NCBI RefSeq assembly: GCF_003665435.1
Contig: NZ_CP023407.1
Span: 3,286,001-3,350,000, forward strand
DNA: 64,000 nucleotides
Reading direction: 5' to 3'
Source of the DNA: Streptomyces fungicidicus
Lineage (GTDB): Bacteria; Actinomycetota; Actinomycetes; Streptomycetales; Streptomycetaceae
A program made the translations under genes and the position numbers. The notes beneath the pieces were generated by a model, which saw only the letters and a program-made list of their open reading frames with translations, made no database searches and was not told the origin of the DNA. Positions 31,692-38,456 of this stretch are shown here, piece by piece (position 1 is the first letter of the stretch; each line of letters begins with the position of its first letter).

Positions 31692-31958
31692 TCAGTTCGG
31701 CCGAGGGATCTCGTGCTGCTGCAGTGCGTCCTCGTAGCGCGTCAGCAGAGCGTCGAGGCCCACCAGGAGCAGGCCGGCTGAGTCCCGCGCTTCGGCCAGG
31801 TCGCCCCGCGCGCACGCTTCCACCACCTCGGCCAGGTCACTGCGAAGGATGTGAAGGGAGTCGCCCTGCATCAGCACACCCGGGAACTTCCGGCCGGGCA
31901 GGCGAACCACAGCATCATTGCCACCATCAGTGAACAGCTCTGCCTCAACGCGCTCCAT
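31692..31958 (-). CDS. DUF6959-like small protein
   Basis: From ATG 31958 the 88-residue product reads MERVEAELFTDGGNDAVVRL, then PGRKFPGVLMQGDSLHILRSDLAEVVEACARGDLAEARDSAGLLLVGLDALLTRYEDAL. I recognise the VEAELF-T-x-GN-AVVRLPGR-PGVL-QGDSL pattern as DUF6959, small proteins often near polymorphic or mobile loci. Earlier starts at 31991 (ATG) or 31994 (TTG) would add about 12 residues. AGG lies about 12 bases before the chosen start. It is cytoplasmic, has no catalytic motif, and its role is unknown. It lies just inside the degenerate right tRNA-Arg relic. Confidence 0.6.
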   Translation of the reverse strand: MERVEAELFTDGGNDAVVRLPGRKFPGVLMQGDSLHILRSDLAEVVEACARGDLAEARDSAGLLLVGLDALLTRYEDALQQHEIPRPN

Positions 31959-32079
31959 CACACCATCCAACCTGACATCACCATCTGACATCAACGACGG
32001 TGTACAAAGGCAGCCTTGAGCGACCGAACACGCCGGACGGGCGAGCGCGTCAAAGCTCCAGGGTGGCCGATGGATCGAA

Positions 32080-32121
32080 CTCCTGAAGCGGGTGTCGCAG
32101 GTTCGGATCGTGCCGGGGGCG
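32080..32121 (+). repeat. attR-like relic of tRNA-Arg(CCU) 3' half
   Basis: This 42-bp segment repeats 4826-4867 of the tRNA gene: anticodon loop, variable region, T-arm and acceptor end, with about four substitutions and loss of the CCA. A run of 19 bp is identical. It is in direct orientation relative to the tRNA, as expected for an attR, but decayed, so the insertion is not recent or the site was never under selection. Confidence 0.72.
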
Positions 32122-32127
32122 CAGCCA

Positions 32128-32167
32128 GAAGAGCCAGCTCAGGAGGGGTTTCCTCCCAGGCTGGCCC
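32128..32167 (+). terminator. Displaced terminator after the tRNA-Arg relic
   Basis: GCCAGC-TCA-GGAGG pairs with CCTCC-CAG-GCTGGC around GGTTT. A near copy lies at 35003-35045, again just after a CGTGCCGGGGGCGCAG-like tRNA end. It probably was the original terminator of tRNA-Arg before insertion. Confidence 0.6.
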
Positions 32168-32195
32168 TTCGTCGTGTCCGGGGTCGTATAGCTCT

Positions 32196-32243
32196 GAGCT
32201 TCCCTAGTTCAGAGCGCGAGTTCGATTCTCCTCACCCGCTCCA
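32196..32243 (+). repeat. Relic of tRNA-Gly(CCC) 3' part
   Basis: Sequence from the anticodon stem (GAGCTTCCC) through the variable loop (CAGAGC), T-arm (GCGAGTTCGATTCTC) and acceptor end (CACCCGCTCCA) matches the Streptomyces tRNA-Gly(CCC) as I recall it, with a few changes in the anticodon 3' stem and T-stem. The 5' half is absent, so it is not a gene. It looks like the attachment-site scar of another element. Confidence 0.65.
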
Positions 32244-32250
32244 CGATGAG

Positions 32251-32273
32251 GGCCTTGGTCAACGACCGGGGCC
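32251..32273. terminator. Hairpin after the tRNA-Gly relic
   Basis: GGCCTTGGTC-AAC-GACCGGGGCC forms a 10-bp stem with two G-T pairs, eight bases after the CCA of the tRNA-Gly relic, as a tRNA terminator would. Confidence 0.5.
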
Positions 32274-32872
32274 TTCACGTCTTCCCGAGAGGCCGCCCAG
32301 GTGCCGCACCGCCGCCGGCCTCGCACGCCGGGGAACCTCTCACGACCTCTGAGTAAAGTGCGGAGAAGGTAGCGCGTTCGGACGCACGAGGCACCTGAGC
32401 TCCACGGAACATCGCATGGTGGGGGCGGAGATGACTAGATCAGGGCGCCGAGATTGGCAGCGGGAGCTCGAGGCCGAAGTGACGCCCTGCGGCGAGGTGT
32501 TGGCCGGGCACGCCTTCGTTCCGGGCGTCCCCGGGACGCCGCCGAAGGCGGTGGACGACTGGGCACGCGGCCTCGACGCGTACGACGCCGCTTCTCGCGC
32601 CTTGCATCGCCGCAGACAAAACAAGGACGTCCAGCGAAGCCCCGAACCCCGCACCCCTCCGGACCGTGTCGGCCTGCCGTTCCTTCTCAGTAGCGCGGCT
32701 GCCACCCTGTACCTGATCCCTGGACGGCTGCTCATGATTCTCCTCTCCTGACTGCCGCACCCGCCTCGCCTCGCTTTGGCAGCGAAGCGAGCACCGGCCA
32801 GCCGGCCCGCATGGCGCTTGACTGCGTAGTTCCTCATGATCTGAGCCCTACGGTAGCCATGTGCCTCTGCGC
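32274..32872. other. Gene-poor stretch before the toxin-antitoxin pair
   Basis: No gene is well supported in these 600 bp. A plus-strand frame at 32416-32751 has a partly plausible segment (VLAGHAFVPGVPGTPPKAVDDWARGLDAYDAASRALHR) but loses protein-like character afterwards. It may be the remnant of an element-borne gene. Confidence 0.35.
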
Positions 32873-32888
32873 GCATACTCCAGTATGC
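32873..32888. promoter_or_regulatory. Palindromic operator of the toxin-antitoxin pair
   Basis: GCATACTCCAGTATGC is a 7-2-7 perfect inverted repeat seven bases before the antitoxin ATG. TATGCT within it, six bases before the ATG, could be the -10 element of a leaderless transcript. Ribbon-helix-helix antitoxins typically repress from such a site. Confidence 0.6.
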
Positions 32889-32895
32889 TTGACTT

Positions 32896-33144
32896 ATGTC
32901 CTCAACGACTCGCATCACCGTCACGCTTCCCAGCGACCAGGTGGCGGAGCTCCGCAAGCTCACGGACAACGTCTCCGGCTACGTGGCGGAAGCTGTAGCC
33001 CGCCAGATCCGACACCAACTCCTGGGCGACGACCTTCGCCACCATGAGGAGGAGCACGGACCCTTCAGTGACGAGGAACTCGCCGAGGCCCGGGCGAAGA
33101 TCTTCGGCTCCGGCGGCTCCTCCAAGGACGCGGACGCCGCGTGA
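32896..33144 (+). CDS. Ribbon-helix-helix antitoxin (VapB-like)
   Basis: The 82-residue protein begins STTRITVTLPSDQVAELRKLTDNVSGYVAEAVARQIRHQLL, a ribbon-helix-helix DNA-binding unit. An acidic, flexible tail (EEEHGPFSDEELAEARAKIFG) follows that would wrap the toxin. Its stop overlaps the toxin's GTG start (GTGA), the usual toxin-antitoxin order and coupling. A perfect palindrome just upstream is the likely autoregulatory operator. No Shine-Dalgarno sequence is visible before ATG 32896, consistent with a leaderless mRNA. Confidence 0.88.
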   Translation: MSSTTRITVTLPSDQVAELRKLTDNVSGYVAEAVARQIRHQLLGDDLRHHEEEHGPFSDEELAEARAKIFGSGGSSKDADAA

Positions 33145-33542
33145 GCGAGCGCATCGAGACCGTCGTCCTGGACTCGGAAGGGCTCTCCGCCTGGATCGCG
33201 CAGGACCGCAAGCTCCTCGCGATGCTTCAGGTCTTCCACGACATGGGAGCCGACCTCGTGATCGGGGCGAACACCATCGTGGAAGTCAGCCACTCCCGTA
33301 TCAACGTCCCCCGCTTGAACTGGGCCCTGTCCCGGGTCAAGGTAGAACCGGTCACCGAGCAGGCGGCCAAGGCTGCGGCGGCGCTCCTCAAAGGCGCAGG
33401 GCTGCACGGGCACAAGTACGCAATCGACGCCACGGTCGCCGAGGTCGCGCTCCGCCAACCGAAACCCGTCTCCCTGCTGACGTCCGACAGCGACGACATG
33501 ACCAAGCTCTGCGGCAACCAGGTCCGCGTCATCCCCCTCTGA
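33141..33542 (+). CDS. PIN-domain ribonuclease toxin (VapC-like)
   Basis: The 133-residue PIN protein has its acidic residues in the expected order: Asp in VVLDSEGLS (about residue 11), Glu in NTIVEVSHS, Asp in KYAIDATVAEVA and Asp in LLTSDSDDMTKL. They bind Mg for RNA cleavage. GTG at 33141 overlaps the antitoxin stop. VapC targets are often tRNA or the 23S sarcin-ricin loop, but the substrate here is unknown. Position among tRNA att relics suggests it stabilises an integrated element. Confidence 0.87.
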   Translation: MSERIETVVLDSEGLSAWIAQDRKLLAMLQVFHDMGADLVIGANTIVEVSHSRINVPRLNWALSRVKVEPVTEQAAKAAAALLKGAGLHGHKYAIDATVAEVALRQPKPVSLLTSDSDDMTKLCGNQVRVIPL

Positions 33543-33625
33543 CCCACCAGCCCACCCGGAGCATGTACCTCGGTAGGGTCCGCCGTACCGCCGCCCTCGT
33601 GCCCCATCCGTACCGCACTGAGGTG

Positions 33626-34357
33626 TCAGCCCGCGCTCGTCCACGCGTCCGGGCGGGGTGCCAGCACCGCGGAGACAACCGCTCCGGACGAGGCCGCGAC
33701 ATCAGCCACGAATCGCAGGCGTCCGATGCCGAGTCGTCGCAGCGCGGGACCGTGGTCGGTGGCGACGACGAGGGAGACCGCGAGCAGAAGAAGCTGCCAC
33801 AGGGCCATCACCGGGCGACGCATCGCGCGGGGCAGCTCCACCAGGGAGGCGTGCAGCCGCTCGCAGTGGAACGGAACGTGGCGCTGCTCGTCGGACAGGA
33901 TCCGCCCCGCCACATCCGAAGTGAGCGAGTCGTGGGTGCCATCGCGCAGGGCCCGGTAATACCGCAGTGCCACCACTTCCGCGATCATCAGCGTCAGCAA
34001 TTCCATGCGCAGGCCCAGGAGACGCCGCAGCCGTACGAAGACCGTGTCGCTCCAGTGGCCGGGCAACGTCGACACGCCACCCGCGGCCAGCAGCCGAGCG
34101 AGGAGACGGGCGTGGTTCTGCTCCTCGGCGACGAAGAGCCGGATTGCCTGCGCGTAGTCGCCGTCGCCGGCCTCCTCCGCCTTGCCGACGAGGTTGGCGC
34201 CGTCACCGTCCTCGCCGACCTGGAAGCGTTGAATGCTGGCCCACACCGCCGGATGCAGTGTGGCGCTTTGCCCCCAGTCCGGGTCGCCCTGGACGCGCCT
34301 GCGTTCGCGCTCGTCCTCGAACCGCCTTGTCCACTTGGCGAAGTCGCCCGTACGCAC
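33626..34357 (-). CDS. Ferritin-like diiron protein
   Basis: The 243-residue protein has two EExxH-type motifs, FVAEEQNHARLLARLL and ILSDEQRHVPFHCERL, each preceded by a helix with another Glu (MIAEVVALRYYRAL for the second). This is the E/ExxH/E/ExxH ligand set of a four-helix diiron bundle. A hydrophobic segment (RPVMALWQLLLLAVSLVVA) near residues 185-205 could associate with membrane. GTG at 34357 is preceded by GGGGAGG; longer starts are possible. It could be an oxidase or oxygenase; no substrate is indicated. It is not obviously a mobile gene, yet lies between two tRNA-Arg end relics. Confidence 0.7.
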   Translation of the reverse strand: MRTGDFAKWTRRFEDERERRRVQGDPDWGQSATLHPAVWASIQRFQVGEDGDGANLVGKAEEAGDGDYAQAIRLFVAEEQNHARLLARLLAAGGVSTLPGHWSDTVFVRLRRLLGLRMELLTLMIAEVVALRYYRALRDGTHDSLTSDVAGRILSDEQRHVPFHCERLHASLVELPRAMRRPVMALWQLLLLAVSLVVATDHGPALRRLGIGRLRFVADVAASSGAVVSAVLAPRPDAWTSAG

Positions 34358-34644
34358 CCGGCCTCCCCTCTCCGGGGGCACGGCCACCGTGCCCTGGAGA
34401 GGGGAGACGCCGGCGGACATCAAACCGTTCCGCTGGTGTCCGGCGTCGCCAACTGCACGAGTTCAAACGCGCGCACCGTGCGAGAGACGGACAGGCCATC
34501 TCATGAACAGCAACTTTTTACAGTCATGGATCCGGGTAGTCCGAGGAGAATCAGCAGCCCCCGAAGCTCTTAGTCGTGGGTCGTGCCGCACGTGTGCTGC
34601 TATGTCCCGCTCGGCACCTCCTCGGAGCGGCAGGGAGGCCGGGA

Positions 34645-34932
34645 TCAGCCCACCGTACGAACCACGACTTCGAATCCGAGGTCGCTCAGCAGCTTGGCAG
34701 CGTGGTTCTTGCCGCCGGAGAACTCGTCGCGTCCCAGAGGTTCACGGCCGGACAGATAGCCGTGCGCCGCGCCCACGATGGCCTTCGAGTCGTATTGCTT
34801 GCCGTCGATCTCGAGCAGGTAGCTGCGCGACGGTCCGAATCCGTATCTCTCCAGGAACGCATCCCGACCGAGCCGGTCGTACTCCGCAACCGCCTGCAGG
34901 ACCGCGGATCGAGTGATTTCGTTCAGCGTCAT
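34645..34932 (-). CDS. Orphan ScoMcrA-like N-terminal head domain protein
   Basis: The 95-residue product (MTLNEITRSAVLQAVAEYDRLGRDAFLERYGFGPSRSYLLEIDGKQYDSKAIVGAAHGYLSGREPLGRDEFSGGKNHAAKLLSDLGFEVVVR) matches the N-terminal head domain of ScoMcrA, a Streptomyces restriction enzyme for phosphorothioated or methylated DNA. The rest of that enzyme (sulfur-binding, SRA and HNH domains) is missing. It is either a stand-alone protein or the remnant of a larger restriction gene. The chosen ATG 34932 lacks a clear ribosome site. The domain's biochemical role is unknown; DNA binding is likely. Confidence 0.65.
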   Translation of the reverse strand: MTLNEITRSAVLQAVAEYDRLGRDAFLERYGFGPSRSYLLEIDGKQYDSKAIVGAAHGYLSGREPLGRDEFSGGKNHAAKLLSDLGFEVVVRTVG

Positions 34933-34983
34933 GGTGGGAAGGTAGACGAAGCCGCCGACAAACGGGGCCGCACCGGCCGACAA

Positions 34984-35047
34984 GTGCCGGGGCGCAGGGG
35001 AAAGGGCCAGCTCAGGAGGGGTTGCATCCCAGGCCGGCCCTCTCGTG
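34984..35047 (+). repeat. Second relic of tRNA-Arg end plus terminator
   Basis: AGTGCCGGGGCGCAG followed by AGGGCCAGCTCAGGAGGGG and a matching CCCAGG-GGCCCT arm repeats 32109-32167. It is the distal copy, bounding a 2.8-kb segment with the toxin-antitoxin pair, ferritin-like protein and ScoMcrA-like domain. The hairpin probably still ends transcription from the left. Confidence 0.65.
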
Positions 35048-35089
35048 ACCGGAGTTCCGCCAGCCGGCGGCCTCCTCCTTCGAGTGAGG

Positions 35090-35698
35090 TCAGGCGCCGG
35101 TGGCCGCGGTGTAGCGGGTGGCGACGTCCTCCCAGTTGACCAGGTCCCAGAGCTTGGTGACGTAGTCCGGTCGGACGTTCTTGTACTGCAGGTAGTAGGC
35201 GTGCTCCCAGGCGTCGAAGACGAGCAGCGGGGTGCTGCCCTGGCCGACGTTGCCGTGGTGGTCGTAGACCTGCTCGACGATCAGGCGCTTGCCGAGAGGT
35301 TCCCAGGCGAGCACGCCCCAGCCCGAGCCCTGCACGGATGTGGTGGCCACGGTGAGCTGCTTCTTGAATGCCTCGAAGCCGCCCAGGTGCTCGTCGATCG
35401 CGGTCGCCAGCGCTCCGTCGGGGCGGTCGCCGCCGTCCGGGGAGAGGTTCTCCCAGAAGATCGAGTGCAGGACGTGCCCGGAGAGGTTGAAGGCGTAGGT
35501 CTTCTCCAGGCCGACGAGGCCGGTGGGCGTGATCTGGTCCTTGTCGCGGATCTCCGCGATCTGCTCCAGCGTGTCGTTGGCTCCCTTGACGTAGGCGGCG
35601 TGGTGCTTGGCGTGGTGGAGTTCCAGGATTTCCGGCGTGATGGCCGGCGCGAGCGCTGAGTAGTCGTAGGGCAGGTCGGGAAGCGCGTAGGTGCCCAT
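35090..35698 (-). CDS. sodF: Fe/Mn-family superoxide dismutase, SodF-like
   Basis: The 202-residue enzyme converts superoxide to oxygen and H2O2 in the cytoplasm. Metal ligands are visible in the His-rich [13 protein letters not shown], in [13 protein letters not shown], and in [11 protein letters not shown] (Asp and His). [16 protein letters not shown] is the usual C-terminal signature. ATG at 35698 has AAGGAG upstream; the longer frame is not conserved sequence. Streptomyces commonly regulates the iron enzyme with nickel through Nur, and a TTGCAA-rich inverted stretch at 35750-35787 overlaps the predicted promoter. Iron rather than manganese use is inferred from the genus. Confidence 0.93.
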   Translation of the reverse strand: MGTYALPDLPYDYSALAPAITPEILELHHAKHHAAYVKGANDTLEQIAEIRDKDQITPTGLVGLEKTYAFNLSGHVLHSIFWENLSPDGGDRPDGALATAIDEHLGGFEAFKKQLTVATTSVQGSGWGVLAWEPLGKRLIVEQVYDHHGNVGQGSTPLLVFDAWEHAYYLQYKNVRPDYVTKLWDLVNWEDVATRYTAATGA

Positions 35699-35749
35699 CT
35701 GGCGCGTCTCCTTCGGTGGGTTGATCTTCCTGGGACAGCCTACGGCGTT

Positions 35750-35787
35750 ATTGCGCATGACTTGCAACAGCTTGCTAATTGCATCAG
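35750..35787. promoter_or_regulatory. Nur-box-like TTGCAA cluster before sodF
   Basis: Repeated TGC half-sites (ATTGCGCATGAC, TTGCAACAGCTTGCTA, ATTGCAT) sit 52-89 bp upstream of sodF. On the minus strand TTGCAA could be the -35 and TAGGCT, 19 bp on, the -10. Spacing of the half-sites differs by one from the published Nur consensus, so assignment is tentative. Confidence 0.4.
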
Positions 35788-35981
35788 CATGAGTCGCAGC
35801 GGGGTCGGCCCGTCAGCTTTCGGTGGTGCGGCACCCGGCACGGGTGCGGTCCTTCCAGGAAGGTGATCGTCTTCTCAACCGGCGTCCGCCGGATCCGGCC
35901 GGCCCCGCACCCCCGGAGTGGTCGGCCATTGAGCGGTGAGTGTCTGGCGCCGCCCGCCGCGGGCCGTGGTGAGATGGTGCC

Positions 35982-36374
35982 GTGAGCCGTGCTGCCGAAG
36001 AGACCAATCGCCGTATGCTCCGAGCACGTGACGTGATGGACCGCGACTACGCGCAGCCGCTGGACGTGCCCGCCCTGGCCCGCATCGCGCATGTGTCGCA
36101 GGCGCACTTCACGCGTACCTTCCGGGCCACGTTCGGCGAGACACCGCACCGCTACCTGCAGCGTCGCCGCGTGGAACGGGCGATGTTCCTGCTGCGGGAG
36201 ACCGACCACAGTGTCACGGCCATCAGCTTCGAGGTCGGTTTCACCAGCCCGGGCACCTTCAGTCGCACCTTCCGCGACATCGTCGGCCGGTCGCCGCGGA
36301 CGTATCGCAAGGAAGCGGTCGCCGCGAGCGTGCCGACGTGCTTCACGATGGCGTGGGCGCGACCGTACGCATGA
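35982..36374 (+). CDS. AraC-family regulator
   Basis: The 130-residue protein is essentially the two-HTH DNA-binding domain of the AraC family, without a sensor domain. The first HTH is PLDVPALARIAHVSQAHFTRTFRATFGETPHRYLQRRRVERAMFLL; the second is SVTAISFEVGFTSPGTFSRTFRDIVGRSPRTYRKE. It starts at GTG 35982. The VOC-fold gene begins 76 bp downstream in the same direction and is the probable target or co-transcribed partner. Confidence 0.9.
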   Translation: MSRAAEETNRRMLRARDVMDRDYAQPLDVPALARIAHVSQAHFTRTFRATFGETPHRYLQRRRVERAMFLLRETDHSVTAISFEVGFTSPGTFSRTFRDIVGRSPRTYRKEAVAASVPTCFTMAWARPYA

Positions 36375-36450
36375 GCGGCCGGCGCAACTTCGGGTCGGCT
36401 GAGCAGTTTTGGATAAGTTTTCGTCCTGCCTGATCGCTAACGTCTGAGTC

Positions 36451-36861
36451 ATGTTCAACGCCATCACGCAGTCACAGATATACGTCCTCGACCAGGACGA
36501 GGCCGTCGACTTCTACGTCGGCAAGCTCGGCCTGGAGATCACCGCAGACATCGACATGGGGTTCATGCGCTGGCTGACCGTCAGCCTCCCCGGTCAGCCG
36601 GAGCGGCAGATCCTCCTGGAGAAGCCGGGCGCGCCGGCGATGTCGCAGGAGACGGCCGAGCAGGTGCGCGAACTGGTGACGAAGGGAGCCATGGGCGGTT
36701 GGCTCATCCTCACCACGGACGACTGTCGCAAGACCTACGAGACCCTGCTCGGGAAGGGGGTGGAGTTCACCGAGGAGCCCACCGAGCGTCCGTACGGGAT
36801 CGACTGCGGTCTGCGCGACCCCTTCGGCAACCGCATCCGCTTCACCCAGCCGAAGGCTTGA
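36451..36861 (+). CDS. VOC-family (glyoxalase/bleomycin-resistance fold) protein
   Basis: The 136-residue protein shows two beta-alpha-beta-beta-beta modules: IYVLDQDEAVDFYVGKLGLEITADIDMGFMRWLTVSLPG and GWLILTTDDCRKTYETLLGKGVEFTEEPTERPYGIDCGLRDPFGNRIRFTQ. The DPFGN-x-I/L-x-F ending is typical of VOC proteins. Metal ligands are poorly conserved, so enzyme activity is uncertain. It probably binds or modifies a small hydrophobic compound. It lies 76 bp behind an AraC regulator and is probably controlled by it. Confidence 0.88.
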   Translation: MFNAITQSQIYVLDQDEAVDFYVGKLGLEITADIDMGFMRWLTVSLPGQPERQILLEKPGAPAMSQETAEQVRELVTKGAMGGWLILTTDDCRKTYETLLGKGVEFTEEPTERPYGIDCGLRDPFGNRIRFTQPKA

Positions 36862-37009
36862 ATGTCTCGGCCCGTAGACGCACCGGGCTTGACCGGTTAC
36901 GGCGGAGGTTACGGGTTCGCCCGAGTGGCCCGGTGCAGGGGCGGGATGCTCACCGGTGCGGTGGCCCCGGACGGATGTGGTGCGGGGCCACCGCCACTTG
37001 TGGGCCTGC

Positions 37010-37966
37010 TCAGTCCTCGTACATGGCGATGAGGCGGCCGACGACGCCGCCCTTGCGGAGGCGTTCCAGGCCCTCGGGGATGCGGTCCGGGGTGATGCGG
37101 TTCAGGGGCGGGTTGAGGTCGCCCGAGCGCATGAGGTCGTAGAGCTCCTCGAGGTCCTGCTTGGTGCCCGACTTGGAGCCGAGGACCCGCAGCTGCTTCA
37201 GGATGATCGCGCCGGTGCTGATCGTGGACTCGAGGCGGCCCATGCCGACCTGCACCAGGGTGCCGAACTCGCCGAGTGTCTCGATGGCCTCGGCGGTGGT
37301 GGTGCCGAAGCCGGCGTAGTCGACGATGAGTTCGAGTTCCTTGTCGGCGAACTCGGTGATCGACTCGGCGACGCCGGCCAGGCCGACCTCGTCGGCGAGC
37401 TCGCGGGTGGCCGGGTTCACCTCGGCCGCGTACACCTCGGCGCCCTTGAGGACGGCGGCGCGGGCGCCGATGTAGCCGAGGCCGCCGAGGCCGATCACGC
37501 CGACGCGCATGCCCTGCTTCGCTCCGCCGAGCGTGACCATGGCGTGGTACGAGGTGAGGCCCGCGTCGGTCGCCATCGCGCCCAGCTCGAACGACACCTC
37601 GTCCGGCAGTCGCACCAGGTTGGCGTCGGTGGCGCGCACCTTGGGCCCGAAGCCGCCGTCCCAGGCTCCGTAGCCGATGGCGTCGCCGTCCGGCATCATC
37701 GGCGAGAGGCCGACGCGGTCGCCGACCTTCCAGTGCTCCATGCCCTCGCCGACCTCGCTGATCACGCCGGCGTTCTCGTGTCCGAGCGTCATCGGGATCC
37801 GCGGGAACATGGGCATCCAGCCCGGGTCGTCCATCGCGCTGACGTCGGAGTGGCAGAGACCGGCGGCTTTGATGTCGACGACGACCTCGCCCGGTCCCGC
37901 GTGCGGCGCTGCCACCTCCTCCGAGGTGAGCGGCTGGTTGGTTCCGTGGAAGCGCCAAGATTTCAT
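37010..37966 (-). CDS. Zinc-type alcohol dehydrogenase (MDR family), short form
   Basis: The 318-residue medium-chain dehydrogenase oxidises alcohols or reduces aldehydes with NAD(P). Catalytic zinc ligands are Cys in AAGLCHSD and the GHE motif in MTLGHENAGVISEVGEGMEHWKVGDRV. The Rossmann turn is GVIGLGGLGYIGA. The structural-zinc loop with four cysteines normally found after about residue 90 is replaced by SPMMPDGDAIGYGAWDGGF, so this enzyme has only one zinc site. That also explains the length below the usual 340-350. ATG 37966 opens MKSWRFHGTNQPL. Confidence 0.88.
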   Translation of the reverse strand: MKSWRFHGTNQPLTSEEVAAPHAGPGEVVVDIKAAGLCHSDVSAMDDPGWMPMFPRIPMTLGHENAGVISEVGEGMEHWKVGDRVGLSPMMPDGDAIGYGAWDGGFGPKVRATDANLVRLPDEVSFELGAMATDAGLTSYHAMVTLGGAKQGMRVGVIGLGGLGYIGARAAVLKGAEVYAAEVNPATRELADEVGLAGVAESITEFADKELELIVDYAGFGTTTAEAIETLGEFGTLVQVGMGRLESTISTGAIILKQLRVLGSKSGTKQDLEELYDLMRSGDLNPPLNRITPDRIPEGLERLRKGGVVGRLIAMYED

Positions 37967-38170
37967 GGTGTCGCCTGTCCTCGCTCTGGCCTCTCGACCG
38001 GACGGCGCCTCGGTGGAGGCTCTCTCCGGACGATGCGGACGGTGCCCGGGGTGGTGGGCCCGTCACCGACGCTACCCCGGATTTTGTTGAAGGGTAAACT
38101 TTTTACGCGTGGGCTATTTCACCGCCTCCGCGGTCCCCGACGCGCGGAGTACCGGGCTCGCGCGCCCCTG

Positions 38171-38282
38171 TCACGCGGCGCCTCGATCACGCGACGCCTC
38201 GATCACGCGACGCCTCGATCACGTGACGCCTCGATCACGCGACGCCTCGATCACGCAGCGCCGCGATCACGCGACACCCTCC
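38171..38282 (+). repeat. Seven-copy 16-bp tandem repeat
   Basis: TCACGCGACGCCTCGA repeats seven times head to tail with one to three changes per unit. The array ends 174 bp before the glutamate decarboxylase start. There are no spacers, so this is not a CRISPR. Each unit contains GATCACG(C/T)GA, which could be a reiterated protein-binding site. Confidence 0.85.
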
Positions 38283-38456
38283 GGGCTATACCGCGCACAA
38301 TGCACATTCTGCGCTTCTCCTCCGCGAGGACACGAACCGGGACGGTCGGAGGGCGGACGGACCCCCGCCACCCACGTGGCGTACGTCCGCTGTCAGGCGC
38401 GGGCTGCCGCTCGTAGCCTCCGAGAGACACGGCAGACGATGCGAGAGGTGCCCGCG

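Noticed and set aside
32080..32121. Second functional tRNA-Arg gene
   Set aside because: Only the 3' half is present, with changes in the T-arm and a lost CCA; no 5' half can pair with it.
32416..32751. 111-residue plus-strand frame near the tRNA relics
   Set aside because: Only a short part looks protein-like; codon use deteriorates and no ribosome site supports the start.
38171..38282. Possible CRISPR-like array
   Set aside because: Units are contiguous 16-bp repeats with no spacers and no cas genes in the window.
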